Shown here: in pieces, positions 16,339-24,821 of the stretch
Position numbering within the stretch: position 1 is the stretch's first letter
Layout of the letters: each line of letters opens with the position of its first letter
DNA from: Aliiroseovarius halocynthiae
GTDB taxonomy: Bacteria > Pseudomonadota > Alphaproteobacteria > Rhodobacterales > Rhodobacteraceae
Assembly: GCF_007004645.1 (NCBI RefSeq)
Contig: NZ_ML660020.1
Coordinates: 1 to 64,000, forward strand
Length of the DNA: 64,000 nucleotides
Direction of reading: 5' to 3'
Program-made: the position numbers and the translations under genes
The notes under the pieces: model-generated
Told to the model about the DNA's origin: nothing
Databases searched by the model: none
The model's input: the letters and a program-made list of their open reading frames with translations, nothing else

Positions 16339-17276
16339 GTCCGGTCCTCCAGACCAATCACGCGGTGGCGTAGTTTTTCCGAACCGTAGTCGATGATCGC
16401 AACGGTGATGAAGATGATCACAAACAAGGCGGACAAGTCTGTGTATTCTTGGAAAGACATTGCTGTGCGGAACTCTTGCCCAAGCCCACCGGCCCCGACA
16501 TATCCGATGATCGAGCTGGCGCGCACGTTGATCTCGAACCGCAGCAATGTGTAGCTAAGGATGTTAGGCAACACCTGCGGCACCGCACCATATCGGATCT
16601 GATCGAACCAACTGCCGCCTGCGGCTTTCACACCCTCTAGGGGGCGCATGTCGATGTTTTCGTTCACTTCCGAATATAGTTTGCCCAACGCCCCGGTCGC
16701 ATGAAGGCCAATCGCCAGAACACCCGCCAGTGGACCAACCGAAAAACAGAAGACGAAGATGAGCGCCCAAACAAGTTCCGGGACGGTCCGCGCGATTTCC
16801 AGATACCGGCGTGTTACCCACAACACCCATTTGTTGGGTGCCAGATTGCGAGACGCCGGGAAAGACAGCAAGAAGCCACCGACAACGCCGAAAACCGTTG
16901 CCATGAAGGCGATCAGGACGGTCTCAAGCAAGAGGTTCATCCAGATCTTCCAGCGCCAGAACCAATTGGTCAGATCCGCGCCCAGACTATCCCACCGCAA
17001 GACGGGAATGGTCTGTTCGATATATTCCCCCAATCGCGGGATGCCTGCCGGGATGATCCAGCGCCATTCGCGCGATCCATCTGGCATGCTGACCTGCGTG
17101 ATTTTGAAGAAATCTCCTAGCCAGCTGGTCAGCGCGAATATGACAAGGAAAAGAACTGTACCAATCGCCCAAGCCCGTTGGCTGCGACGGCGTTGAGCCG
17201 CGAAATCGCGCTCAAACTCAGAAATCGTTTCGGATGGCTGCGCGTTCGCGCCCGCCAGTTCTGCGGTCATGGTCAT
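16335..17276 (-). CDS. phnE: Phosphonate ABC transporter permease PhnE (first of pair)
   Basis: The 313-residue permease carries a longer N-terminus than its partner: about 30 soluble residues before the first helix (WAIGTVLFLVIFAL), then a large periplasmic loop. The ATPase-docking loop E-G-V-K-A-A-G-G-S-W-F-D-Q-I-R-Y-G and V-R-A-S-S-I-I-G-Y-V-G-A-G-G-L-G identify the family. The ATG at 17276 or the one two codons later could be used; neither has a clear ribosome-binding site. It is separated from phnD by a strong hairpin, so its level is probably lower than that of PhnD. Confidence 0.9.
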   Translation of the reverse strand: MTMTAELAGANAQPSETISEFERDFAAQRRRSQRAWAIGTVLFLVIFALTSWLGDFFKITQVSMPDGSREWRWIIPAGIPRLGEYIEQTIPVLRWDSLGADLTNWFWRWKIWMNLLLETVLIAFMATVFGVVGGFLLSFPASRNLAPNKWVLWVTRRYLEIARTVPELVWALIFVFCFSVGPLAGVLAIGLHATGALGKLYSEVNENIDMRPLEGVKAAGGSWFDQIRYGAVPQVLPNILSYTLLRFEINVRASSIIGYVGAGGLGQEFRTAMSFQEYTDLSALFVIIFITVAIIDYGSEKLRHRVIGLEDRT

Positions 17277-17290
17277 TTGGCAATGTTCCG

Positions 17291-17323
17291 AATTAAGAAA
17301 AGAGGGCCAAACTGGCCCTCTTT
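17291..17323 (-). terminator. Hairpin with T-tract between phnD and the permease genes
   Basis: AAAGAGGGCCA (17299-17309) and TGGCCCTCTTT (17313-17323) form a perfect 11-bp stem with an AAC loop. On the minus strand it is followed by TTTTCTTAATT. It reads as an intrinsic terminator or attenuator that lets part of the transcripts end after the abundant binding protein. Confidence 0.75.
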
Positions 17324-17335
17324 AGTCCGATCAGC

Positions 17336-18259
17336 TTAGCTGGACGACTTGCGACGCTCGGCTTTGATCCAAGCACGCATGTCTACGATCCACTGATAGC
17401 GATCTGCATCGACACGCTCGAAGCCAACTTTGGGGTTTTTGTCTTCTGGATCGAATGACGAATAGGCCTTGAAACCTTCGACGTCTTCAACCGCGAATTC
17501 TTCAATCGCGACTGTGACATCTTCGATCATATCCGCTGGCAGGTTCTTGCGGAAAGTCCAAGGGCCAGTTGTGATCTCGGGGCTCTGCCAGATTTTGCAG
17601 ATTTGACCCGCGTCGATCATGCCTTTGGCTTCCATACGCTGATAGATGCCGTTCACGTCGTTGTTTTGGTATGTCGACGCCGTGTCAAACGTACCATTGT
17701 ACACGCCCTGAACGTCAGCTTCATGGCTGCCGCCAAAGGTCACCGTGCCGAAATGCTCTTCAGGTTTGAAACCCTCTTTATTGACCATATTCCAGTACGG
17801 AACCGCATAGCCGGAAGTGGAGTCGGGGTCAGCGAAAGCGTGGACTTTGCCCTTCGCATCTTCCAGCGATTTGATGCCAGAGTCGCAGCGGGTCACGACG
17901 ATGGAGTAGTACCCGGTGGTGCCGTCTTGCTTGATGTCGGTCAGAGTTGGGACAACGCCGCCATTGGTCGCGGTGTACGCAGCCGCATAGGAGGACGATC
18001 CCAGACGTGCGATTTCGATTTGATCCGCGGCCAGTGCCTGAATCACACCGTCATAGTTGCCGGCGGTGAAGATCTCGACTTCAATGCCCAGCTTCTTCTC
18101 CAGGTATTTTTCCAGCGGAGTGTAACGGGCGATGCGGTCTTTTTCGTTCTCGCCGGACAGAACGCCGAACTTCAGAACTTTGTAATCGTCTTTCCAGCCT
18201 TCAGCCATTGCTGGAGCTGCGATCAGAGCCGCGAGTGCGGCAGCCGTGATGAAACGCAT
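17336..18259 (-). CDS. phnD: Phosphonate ABC transporter substrate-binding protein PhnD
   Basis: The 307-residue protein has a signal peptide (MRFITAAALAALIAAPAMA) and the PhnD fold: Y-T-P-L-E-K-Y-L-E-K-K-L-G-I near the start, A-R-L-G-S-S-S-Y-A-A-A-Y at the ligand site, and F-A-D-P-D-S-T-S-G-Y as the second oxyanion-binding loop. The S-T-S-G-Y motif is the hallmark of phosphonate-binding PhnD proteins. It binds alkyl- or aminophosphonates in the periplasm. It follows phnC in the same unit and is followed by a hairpin that favours its own expression. Confidence 0.92.
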   Translation of the reverse strand: MRFITAAALAALIAAPAMAEGWKDDYKVLKFGVLSGENEKDRIARYTPLEKYLEKKLGIEVEIFTAGNYDGVIQALAADQIEIARLGSSSYAAAYTATNGGVVPTLTDIKQDGTTGYYSIVVTRCDSGIKSLEDAKGKVHAFADPDSTSGYAVPYWNMVNKEGFKPEEHFGTVTFGGSHEADVQGVYNGTFDTASTYQNNDVNGIYQRMEAKGMIDAGQICKIWQSPEITTGPWTFRKNLPADMIEDVTVAIEEFAVEDVEGFKAYSSFDPEDKNPKVGFERVDADRYQWIVDMRAWIKAERRKSSS

Positions 18260-18289
18260 TTGGATATCTCCCTGTGAGCGTTTGCGGAT

Positions 18290-19093
18290 TTAAGCCAGCA
18301 CCGAAGAATGAACGGATGTAGAGGTGACGGCTTCGTTGAATTCTCTCAGGCCTTCGAGGCCATAGATGTCGCGCACGACATCATCTGTAAGCTGGGCAGC
18401 TGTGCCATCGAAGAACACGCGCCCCTGCCGCATCGCGATAATGCGGTCGCAATAGGCGCGCGCAGTGTCGAGCGTGTGTAAGTTGACCAGAACGGTAATA
18501 CCGTCTTCACGGTTGATGGTTTTCAGGCCGTCCATCACCAAGGTCGCATTGGCGGGATCAAGCGATGCAATCGGTTCGTCCGCGAGCATGATTTTTGGTT
18601 GCTGAACCAACGCCTTGGCAATCGCGACGCGCTGCTGTTGCCCACCCGACAAAGTGCCCGCACGCTGAAGCGCTTGTGGCACCAGATCAAGCCGATCCAA
18701 CGCCTGAATGGCCATCGCCCGCTCTTCGTCGGAAAACCGCATGGCCATAGAGGATACAAAACCGTGCTCGGCCAATCGGCCGATCAAGACATTGGTCAGA
18801 ACGTCAAGACGCTCGACCAGATTGAACTGCTGGAAAATCATCGCGCAATCGCGACGCCATTCGCGCAGCGCTTTTCCTTTAAGAGCCGTTATGTCCCGTC
18901 CTTCGTACAAAATCGCCCCTTCGGTGGGGTCGACAAGTCGGTTGATCAGACGCAGCATCGTGGACTTGCCAGCGCCGGAACGTCCAATCACGCCGACGAA
19001 CTGACCGGAACGAATATCCAATGATACATCGTCCACCGCGCGGGTCTCGCCAAAGTGGCGTGACACCTTTTGAAGGGATAGGTCTGAACTCAT
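18290..19093 (-). CDS. phnC: Phosphonate ABC transporter ATP-binding protein PhnC
   Basis: A complete 267-residue ABC ATPase with Walker [10 protein letters not shown], signature L-S-G-G-Q-Q-Q-R, Walker B I-M-L-A-D-E-P and the switch region V-N-L-H-T-L-D, in the PhnC order. It powers uptake through the two PhnE proteins. The start M-S-S-D-L-S at 19093 is preferred, with GGAGCGATTGAG before it; an in-frame ATG at 19117 lies upstream inside the putative operator. It begins a new unit 124 nt after phnM. Confidence 0.92.
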   Translation of the reverse strand: MSSDLSLQKVSRHFGETRAVDDVSLDIRSGQFVGVIGRSGAGKSTMLRLINRLVDPTEGAILYEGRDITALKGKALREWRRDCAMIFQQFNLVERLDVLTNVLIGRLAEHGFVSSMAMRFSDEERAMAIQALDRLDLVPQALQRAGTLSGGQQQRVAIAKALVQQPKIMLADEPIASLDPANATLVMDGLKTINREDGITVLVNLHTLDTARAYCDRIIAMRQGRVFFDGTAAQLTDDVVRDIYGLEGLREFNEAVTSTSVHSSVLA

Positions 19094-19111
19094 CTCAATC
19101 GCTCCAGAGTG

Positions 19112-19128
19112 ATTCATTCGAACGTTTC
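19112..19128 (-). promoter_or_regulatory. Candidate half-conserved PhnF operator before phnC
   Basis: ATTCATTCG (19112-19120) matches nine bases of the palindrome before phnF; the other arm is degenerate (AACGTTTC). It lies 18 nt upstream of the phnC start, close to the spacing seen at the other two sites. It is the weakest of the three. Confidence 0.3.
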
Positions 19129-19217
19129 TGGAGCTTTTCTAGGCCTTGAAAATAACGGCCAGAATACAGTTGGATGACGTCCCCTTTATGGTTTTACAAC
19201 ATAACGATGACAGTGCC

Positions 19218-20402
19218 CTATTGTGCCGCAATCAGGTCAGACTTTGGTGCGAAATCCAGCACGCCCATCGCGTGGACAAAGCGGCCGTTTCGCATCGTTG
19301 CAACGACACGAGGCATCGCCCCGTGTTCGACAAACGCAAGATCCGCCTTCAGGCCAACCTCAATTCTGCCGCGATCCGTTAACCCAAGCGCCTTCGCCGG
19401 GTTGGACGTGATCAAGGCCGCGGCACCGGCGATGCCATTTGGATCTGTTTCGGCAATTTTCATCACTGCGGCAAGCATTGAAGCTGGGTGGTAATCTGAC
19501 GCCAGAATATCCAACAGCCCGGATGTATGTGCCTCGCGGGCTGACAAGTTGCCGGAATAGCTTTTGCCGCGCATGGCATTTGGCGCGCCCATTGCGGTCA
19601 TCAAGCCGCGTTCGGCGGCGACCTCGGCGGCTTCGAGCGTAACGGGGAATTCGCTGATCACTGCGCCGACATCCGCCATCAGATGTGCCTTTTCACGTGT
19701 ATCATCGTCATGGCTGGCCAATGGCACACCATGCGCGGCACATAGTTTAGATACGGCCTGGACATTGCCCAGAATGACGCTTTGCGGACGTGTCCGCTCT
19801 GCGATCCGTGTCGTTACGATCTGGCGGGCTTCGACCTCGGAAACGCCTTCGCGCGCTGCCAACATGGATATATGTCGTTCGATATCACGGTACTGCCCTT
19901 GACCCGGCGTGTGATCCATCACCGAAACCAAATCAACCTGTTGATCACGGATCAGGTCGGCCAGAACCTCGACCGCATTGTCAAAGGTGATGTCGAACCG
20001 TGCGTGGATTTTGTGATCCACCGCGCACCGATCACGCAGCCCGTGCAATGTGCGAATGGTGCGGCTGGTATGTTCAAATGACCGACGCTCTCCGCTGACC
20101 GCCCCGCGCGAGAAGCTTACAGCGGCATAGGCGGTGGTAATCCCGGACGCGGCAAGACGCGCGTCAAGATGCGCCAGCGCAATTTCCATCGGGAAATCCA
20201 CGCCTGCGCGTGGCTCGATCTCGATCTCGATCATGTCGCCATGCATGTCAATGAAACCCGGCATCACCAAAGCACCCTTGCAATCAAGCCCGGCTGGGTT
20301 TGGCACTTCGCTGATTTCGGCGATTACATCGTTTTGAATCCGCAGTGCGCCATTCGCGATGACACGATCTGGAAGAACCACCGAAAGACTAGACAACCAC
20401 AT
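19218..20402 (-). CDS. phnM: Alpha-D-ribose 1-methylphosphonate 5-triphosphate diphosphatase PhnM
   Basis: The 394-residue amidohydrolase carries D52-M-H-G-D56, M-D-H, the A-S-H-D-D-D metal motif and A-S-D-Y. PhnM cleaves the triphosphate intermediate to alpha-D-ribose 1-methylphosphonate 5-phosphate, the PhnJ substrate. It is the last gene of the phnF-M run and overlaps phnL by 14 nt. ATG 20402 is chosen because GGAGCGTGAAG precedes it; the frame opens five codons earlier. By position this is the canonical PhnM; the copy at 10518-11729 is the diverged one. Confidence 0.92.
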   Translation of the reverse strand: MWLSSLSVVLPDRVIANGALRIQNDVIAEISEVPNPAGLDCKGALVMPGFIDMHGDMIEIEIEPRAGVDFPMEIALAHLDARLAASGITTAYAAVSFSRGAVSGERRSFEHTSRTIRTLHGLRDRCAVDHKIHARFDITFDNAVEVLADLIRDQQVDLVSVMDHTPGQGQYRDIERHISMLAAREGVSEVEARQIVTTRIAERTRPQSVILGNVQAVSKLCAAHGVPLASHDDDTREKAHLMADVGAVISEFPVTLEAAEVAAERGLMTAMGAPNAMRGKSYSGNLSAREAHTSGLLDILASDYHPASMLAAVMKIAETDPNGIAGAAALITSNPAKALGLTDRGRIEVGLKADLAFVEHGAMPRVVATMRNGRFVHAMGVLDFAPKSDLIAAQ

Positions 20403-21105
20403 CTTCACGCTCCTCATTTTCCAAGCCCGGGGTCAGGTCAATCACACGATCTATCAAATGCGCGACGTCATCTGGGTGGTGGAACACACCGATCATCGCC
20501 GTGCCGTCAGCTTTCAACTGTGCAAGCCGCGCAACCAAGGCAGCACGCGCTTTGACGTCCAAAGACGCCGTCGGTTCGTCCAGCAGCAAAAGCTTCTGGG
20601 GCAGAATCAAAGCCCGCGCCAAATTGACTTTCTGCTGTTCACCGCCAGAAAACGTTGTGGGATAAGCGCGCCAAAGATCTTCCTTCACTCCGAAGGCAGA
20701 CAGCCATTTGCGCGCCTCATCCATGGCTGCTTCAGCGGTTTCACCGGCCATTCGAAGTGGCTCTGCGACCAAAGCCTCGGCTGAGACGCGGGGGCGTGCC
20801 ACCAAGAACTGGGTCACAAAGCCAATCTCTTCTCGCCGTAACATGGTGATGTCCACATCCGCAGCGCTTAGCAGGTCAATCGCGCCATGCTGAGAATGAA
20901 AGATGACCTTGCCGGATTGTGCGACATAAGATCGGTAAAGCGTACGCAGAAGCGTCGACTTCCCTGCTCCGTTTTGACCTTTCAGCAGAAGAAACTCTCC
21001 TGCTTTCAGATTGAACGAGACTTGATCAAAGGCCGCCAGATGGTTTCCCAAATGGTGCATCGTGAAGCCCTTGGTCAGGCTTTGAACTTCCAGAACAGTT
21101 GTCAT
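20389..21105 (-). CDS. phnL: C-P lyase ATP-binding subunit PhnL
   Basis: A 238-residue ABC-type ATPase with Walker A G-Q-N-G-A-G-K-S-T, a Q-loop in F-V-T-Q-F, the F-S-G-G-E-Q-Q-K signature and Walker B L-L-L-L-D-E-P. In E. coli PhnL is needed with PhnG, PhnH and PhnI for transfer of the methylphosphonate moiety onto the ribose of ATP, and it can bind the core complex on top of PhnK. It is not a transporter component. It overlaps phnK by 4 nt and phnM by 14 nt. Confidence 0.93.
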   Translation of the reverse strand: MTTVLEVQSLTKGFTMHHLGNHLAAFDQVSFNLKAGEFLLLKGQNGAGKSTLLRTLYRSYVAQSGKVIFHSQHGAIDLLSAADVDITMLRREEIGFVTQFLVARPRVSAEALVAEPLRMAGETAEAAMDEARKWLSAFGVKEDLWRAYPTTFSGGEQQKVNLARALILPQKLLLLDEPTASLDVKARAALVARLAQLKADGTAMIGVFHHPDDVAHLIDRVIDLTPGLENEEREDVVV

Positions 21106-21899
21106 AGCTTTGCGTGCACCAGTTGTTGAGTATAGGCGTGTTGCGGGTCTTGGAAAATTTGATCGGCAAGGCCGGCTTCGACCACTTCACCACGCCGCAT
21201 CACCATGACGCGATCCGCCAAGGTGCGGATCACACCCAGATCGTGGGATACGATCACCATCGTAATTTTCCGCTCTTGCTGAAGACGTTTCAACGTGTCC
21301 AAGACCAAGGCTTGAACGCTGACATCCAAGCCGGTGGTCGGCTCATCAAGCAAAAGCAAGGCGGGCTCTAACGCGATCGCCTTTGCCAGCTGCACACGTT
21401 GCTGCATCCCCCCCGACAGTTCGATGGGTGGGGCGTCCAGACGGTCCACGGGAAATTCAGATGCCTCCAAGGCCTCTTGCGCTTTTTCACGCAGGACCGA
21501 GAAGCGGCGTTCGCCAGCAACCAGCAGACGTTCCGCGACGTTGCCGGAAGACGAATGTTTCATCAACAAACCCAGATGCGGGTTCTGATATACAATCCCG
21601 ATCCGCTTTGCGCAAAGCATCCGACGGGCAAAGCGATCAAGGTCGAACAGATTGCCATCGACCTCGGGTAAATCCAGCGTATAGCTGCCTGAATCTGGCG
21701 TTTCTTCCAGATTGAGCATGCGCAGGAAGGTGGATTTCCCTGAACCACTTTCCCCAACAATGCCAAGAACTTCTCCGGGGAACACCTCGGAAGATACATT
21801 TTTGACTGCCTGCACGTGACCATAGGTTTTGCTGACATTCTGCGCCTTCAGAAGGGGGGCGGCTTTGACCAAACGGGGGGCTTCAATCGTGATCGCCAT
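21102..21899 (-). CDS. phnK: C-P lyase ATP-binding subunit PhnK
   Basis: A 265-residue ABC-type ATPase: Walker A G-E-S-G-S-G-K-S-T, signature L-S-G-G-M-Q-Q-R and Walker B L-L-L-L-D-E-P-T-T-G-L-D. PhnK binds the C-P lyase core at PhnJ and couples ATP hydrolysis to the reaction. The start at 21899 lies in an ATGA overlap with phnJ; the longer frame opening at 21926 would lie inside phnJ. All motifs look active, which suggests the core complex is used even though its PhnJ partner is unusual. Confidence 0.93.
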   Translation of the reverse strand: MAITIEAPRLVKAAPLLKAQNVSKTYGHVQAVKNVSSEVFPGEVLGIVGESGSGKSTFLRMLNLEETPDSGSYTLDLPEVDGNLFDLDRFARRMLCAKRIGIVYQNPHLGLLMKHSSSGNVAERLLVAGERRFSVLREKAQEALEASEFPVDRLDAPPIELSGGMQQRVQLAKAIALEPALLLLDEPTTGLDVSVQALVLDTLKRLQQERKITMVIVSHDLGVIRTLADRVMVMRRGEVVEAGLADQIFQDPQHAYTQQLVHAKL

Positions 21900-22810
21900 C
21901 AGGACATCTCTCCGTTTTTGTACCACGTTTCACCAAATATGGTGTCCGTGCCTTCAGTTTGTTTGATGCTTTTTACGCCAAATTCGCTGTCAGAGATCTC
22001 GTAGGTTGAGGATCCGTCGCCCTGCGGAATCTCGTTCATGAAGAACCCTTTTGCACCAGACCGGACGCAGGTCAGATCACCGTGTTCTTCGACCTTGTAG
22101 GGCACGTCATCAAACACCAGCGGCTCGACCCGTGTAAACGGCGGCACCGCATGGATGCGCTTTTCGCGGCCAGCAGACAGGATCGTCAGATGCTTCGCCA
22201 TATGCAGCTTGGGCACGTCCCAACGCGGGATCGGCGACGGGGTCATCACATGACGGCCATTCACCATCGACGGGTAACTCGCCCCTTGCATCACCCGGCC
22301 CGAACGCACGATCTGTTCGTAAAGCTGAAGCCACATGCGCCCATAATCGGCATCCGCATGCATTTGTCGCGCTATGGACATGTTGGGCTGCACCGGACGC
22401 AACGGCTCTGGGTTTGGAACCTGCAAAACCAGAACCTGATCTTCGCGCAGTTTTTCTTCTGGGATGCGGTGACGAGATTGGATCAGATCTGCATCTAGCG
22501 TGTCCAATGTCGTGGGCGCACCAGACACCCGCGCAAGGAAGCGACGGATCGACGCCGCGTTGACCGAGTCATCTGCACCTTGGTCAATCACCTTCACAGT
22601 CGTTTCCGGGTTGATAAGGGTCAGCGACACCTGCAGCCCCCCTGTCCCCCAGCCACGCGCCATAGGCACTTCGCGGCTGGCATAGGGCATCTGACACCCC
22701 GGCACCGCAACTGCCTTCAACATTTTCCGGCGAATTTCACGCTTTGCCGACGGGTCAAGGAACCCATAACTCATCGGTTCCCAGTCTTTGGTCAGTGTCG
22801 ATAAGCTCAT
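21899..22810 (-). CDS. phnJ: C-P lyase subunit PhnJ lacking three of four canonical Fe-S cysteines
   Basis: The 303-residue protein aligns along its length with PhnJ, which in E. coli cleaves the C-P bond as a radical-SAM enzyme (Gly32, and Cys241-x2-Cys244-x21-Cys266-x5-Cys272 for the cluster and thiyl radical). Conserved blocks are present: V-P-G38-C39-Q-M-P, R-G-W-G-T-G-G, D-Q-G-A-D-D, R-H-R-I-P-E, N-P-E-P-L-R, and A-G-R-E-K-R-I-H-A-V-P-P-F-T-R-V-E. But only two cysteines exist in the whole protein, C39 and C248. The cluster region reads C248-V-R-S and E-I-S-D-S-E-F-G, so Cys244, Cys266 and Cys272 are replaced by Ser, Ile and Gly. No frameshift or stop is seen. The gene overlaps its neighbours by 4 nt. 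Confidence 0.9.
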   Translation of the reverse strand: MSLSTLTKDWEPMSYGFLDPSAKREIRRKMLKAVAVPGCQMPYASREVPMARGWGTGGLQVSLTLINPETTVKVIDQGADDSVNAASIRRFLARVSGAPTTLDTLDADLIQSRHRIPEEKLREDQVLVLQVPNPEPLRPVQPNMSIARQMHADADYGRMWLQLYEQIVRSGRVMQGASYPSMVNGRHVMTPSPIPRWDVPKLHMAKHLTILSAGREKRIHAVPPFTRVEPLVFDDVPYKVEEHGDLTCVRSGAKGFFMNEIPQGDGSSTYEISDSEFGVKSIKQTEGTDTIFGETWYKNGEMS

Positions 22811-23862
22811 TGCGCTGGCTCCGGCTTTGGGGATTTCTTGGCTTTTGCATCACGCATCGCATCCAGAGACGATTGGAAGGTCACGTAGTGGGGCAATTTG
22901 AAGTGAATACAGAAGCCCGAGCTTTCCACACCTTCAGTGTGGTACAGATAGAATTCTTCTTCGGTGGCCGATCCTTTTTCCGCGCCCTTGCTGTTCAAAT
23001 CCAAAGTGGCGGCCGAGATGCATTTCACCTCGTTCCAGCCCAATGTCGCCGCGAAGCCAAGCTCGAGTTTCTCACCTTTCTTGGACACGACCTCTGCTTG
23101 GCTGACCTTTACGCGACCCGCCGAGAACGTCGTTCCATTCGGGTGGGTCACAGCGATCTCGGCCTCGGCCAAGCGCAACTCATTCACGGTTGGATGGGCT
23201 TGGCCATAACCACGCATCGCGGCATAGCCCAACGCCAAGGCGCCGCCGGTTTCGGACCGCGCAAGGGATTGCAGTGTATGTGCCCGTTTTGACGGGAACA
23301 GCAGCGGTTCCCGCGTGACGTCAGGAATGTCTTCCGGTTTTGTGTCGTCCGGCACCGGCAAATCCAACAGATCATTCTCGGCCTGCCACGCCGCCACGGA
23401 CGGTTGATAGGCCGATGAAGGCTTGTCTGCCGCTTCTACCTTTTCAGGGGCATAGGTCGCGCCATTCAAAACATCTGTCGCCAAGATCCGATGCGAATAA
23501 TCCAACGTTGGCCCAAGCACCTGTCCGCCGGGAATATCCTTGAACGCCGCTGAAATCCGGCGATGTGTGAACAGTTGATCCTGTGCAATCGGCGCAGCAA
23601 CTTGCAACCGAGGTTGCGTCGTACGCCATGCCCGCAGAGCCAATACAGCCTCAAACAATTCACCACCGGTTTGCGCCAAAGCCAAAGCCGCAAGGTCTTC
23701 GTCATACAGCGAAGCCTCGCCCATGACCCGATCAATCAGATAAGGCATCGCGGCTTTGACTTCGTCCACGCGCTGTTCTGTAATGTCTCCCATCGCGGCG
23801 CGATACAGACGTTCGGATTGCTCGATTGCGCGTTCTCCACCGCGTGTCGCAACATAGGCCAT
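22807..23862 (-). CDS. phnI: C-P lyase core subunit PhnI
   Basis: The 351-residue protein has the PhnI hallmarks M-A-Y-V-A-T-R-G-G-E-R-A-I at the N-terminus, F-K-D-I-P-G-G-Q-V-L-G-P-T-L-D-Y-S-H-R in the middle and a C-terminal part with E-G-V-E-S-S-G-F-C-I-H-F-K-L-P-H-Y-V. PhnI carries the nucleosidase activity that, with PhnG, PhnH and PhnL, replaces adenine of ATP by the phosphonate. Its length is normal. It starts in an ATGA overlap with phnH and overlaps phnJ by 4 nt. Confidence 0.93.
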   Translation of the reverse strand: MAYVATRGGERAIEQSERLYRAAMGDITEQRVDEVKAAMPYLIDRVMGEASLYDEDLAALALAQTGGELFEAVLALRAWRTTQPRLQVAAPIAQDQLFTHRRISAAFKDIPGGQVLGPTLDYSHRILATDVLNGATYAPEKVEAADKPSSAYQPSVAAWQAENDLLDLPVPDDTKPEDIPDVTREPLLFPSKRAHTLQSLARSETGGALALGYAAMRGYGQAHPTVNELRLAEAEIAVTHPNGTTFSAGRVKVSQAEVVSKKGEKLELGFAATLGWNEVKCISAATLDLNSKGAEKGSATEEEFYLYHTEGVESSGFCIHFKLPHYVTFQSSLDAMRDAKAKKSPKPEPAQ

Positions 23863-24398
23863 CAGAGTTCCTCTACTTTGGTGGATCGTGGAATGCCAAG
23901 CACCTGATCCCCGTCCACAAAAAACAGATCAAACCCCATCGGGTAGCGGATCAATTCTTGGCGCATATGCCAAAATCCTGTCGGCAGCCCCGCGATCTTT
24001 ATGTCGTGATGAAACTCGATGCCCGGGCCAGTCAGGCGCAGTTTTGACCCGACATTCAGGGGCGCGCGCACAACCACGGTTGCGCCGTCATCTGGATACA
24101 GATCACTGCCTTGCGCCACCGACAACAACGCCTCTGCATCCTGAACTGGCCCAAAGAACACAAGATCTGCGTCAGGCAATTCAGCAATCATCGCGCCGGT
24201 TTCCAATACCTGCGGCAGCAATGTTGGATCAGCGCAAAACACGCGACATTCGCGGTCCAACAAAGCGTCAACGATGGAACCTTCGCCCGCTGTTGGCAGC
24301 GTGCGGATCTGCCCCGGACGGCTAAGCGCATTTAACAACGCATCGAATGACTGATTAGCGCGAGTTTCCTCGACCGATGGGAGGGGTGCAGAAAGCAT
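23862..24398 (-). CDS. phnH: C-P lyase core subunit PhnH
   Basis: The 178-residue protein matches PhnH. It begins M-L-S-A-P-L-P-S-V-E-E-T-R-A-N-Q-S-F-D-A-L-L-N-A-L-S-R-P-G, the family opening, and contains L-R-L-T-G-P-G-I-E and a P-M-G-F-D-L-F-F-V-D-G near the end. PhnH is part of the PhnGHIJ core complex and resembles pyridoxal-phosphate enzymes without the cofactor. Start 24398 is an ATGA overlap with phnG; the frame's TTG one codon upstream was not used. Confidence 0.92.
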   Translation of the reverse strand: MLSAPLPSVEETRANQSFDALLNALSRPGQIRTLPTAGEGSIVDALLDRECRVFCADPTLLPQVLETGAMIAELPDADLVFFGPVQDAEALLSVAQGSDLYPDDGATVVVRAPLNVGSKLRLTGPGIEFHHDIKIAGLPTGFWHMRQELIRYPMGFDLFFVDGDQVLGIPRSTKVEEL

Positions 24399-24817
24399 CA
24401 AAATGTCTCCATATCTACGCGAGTCGCTTCCACCTCACACAGCGTGGTGTGGTCTTCAGCATCTTGAAGTTGCTTCTGGGCGGACACGAAGGCGTGGCAG
24501 TCCTCTGTGGCCATATCGCTTTGCATTGCCAGATCGACCAATGCCATTGCCATGGCGGCTTCCAGATCCCGCCCTTTGCGCATGCCATAACCTTGAAGGT
24601 CGCCGCGTTTGATTTGCGCCTCGCTGACCAGAACTTCGCCCAAATGAAACGCCGTCCCCTGCGCGGTATCGCGCATGGGAAGCATCACCAGTCCGGTTTG
24701 GCTTTTCTGGACGTCGATATCCCCCAACTGCGGGATCAGGGTTTCACCAAACGCCTTTAACGCCGCCCCTTTGCTTCTTGCGAGAATGCTAAGTATTTCG
24801 GAGTGAGGCCTATCCAT
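24398..24817 (-). CDS. phnG: C-P lyase core subunit PhnG
   Basis: The 139-residue product begins like PhnG (S-I-L-A-R-S-K-G-A-A-L) and contains V-M-L-P-M-R-D-T-A-Q-G-T-A-F-H-L-G-E-V-L-V-S-E and G-D-L-Q-G-Y-G-M-R-K-G-R-D, conserved family blocks. It belongs to the PhnGHIJ core. It starts 4 nt after phnF and overlaps phnH, placing phnF at the head of the same transcript. Confidence 0.92.
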   Translation of the reverse strand: MDRPHSEILSILARSKGAALKAFGETLIPQLGDIDVQKSQTGLVMLPMRDTAQGTAFHLGEVLVSEAQIKRGDLQGYGMRKGRDLEAAMAMALVDLAMQSDMATEDCHAFVSAQKQLQDAEDHTTLCEVEATRVDMETF

Positions 24818-24821
24818 GGCG

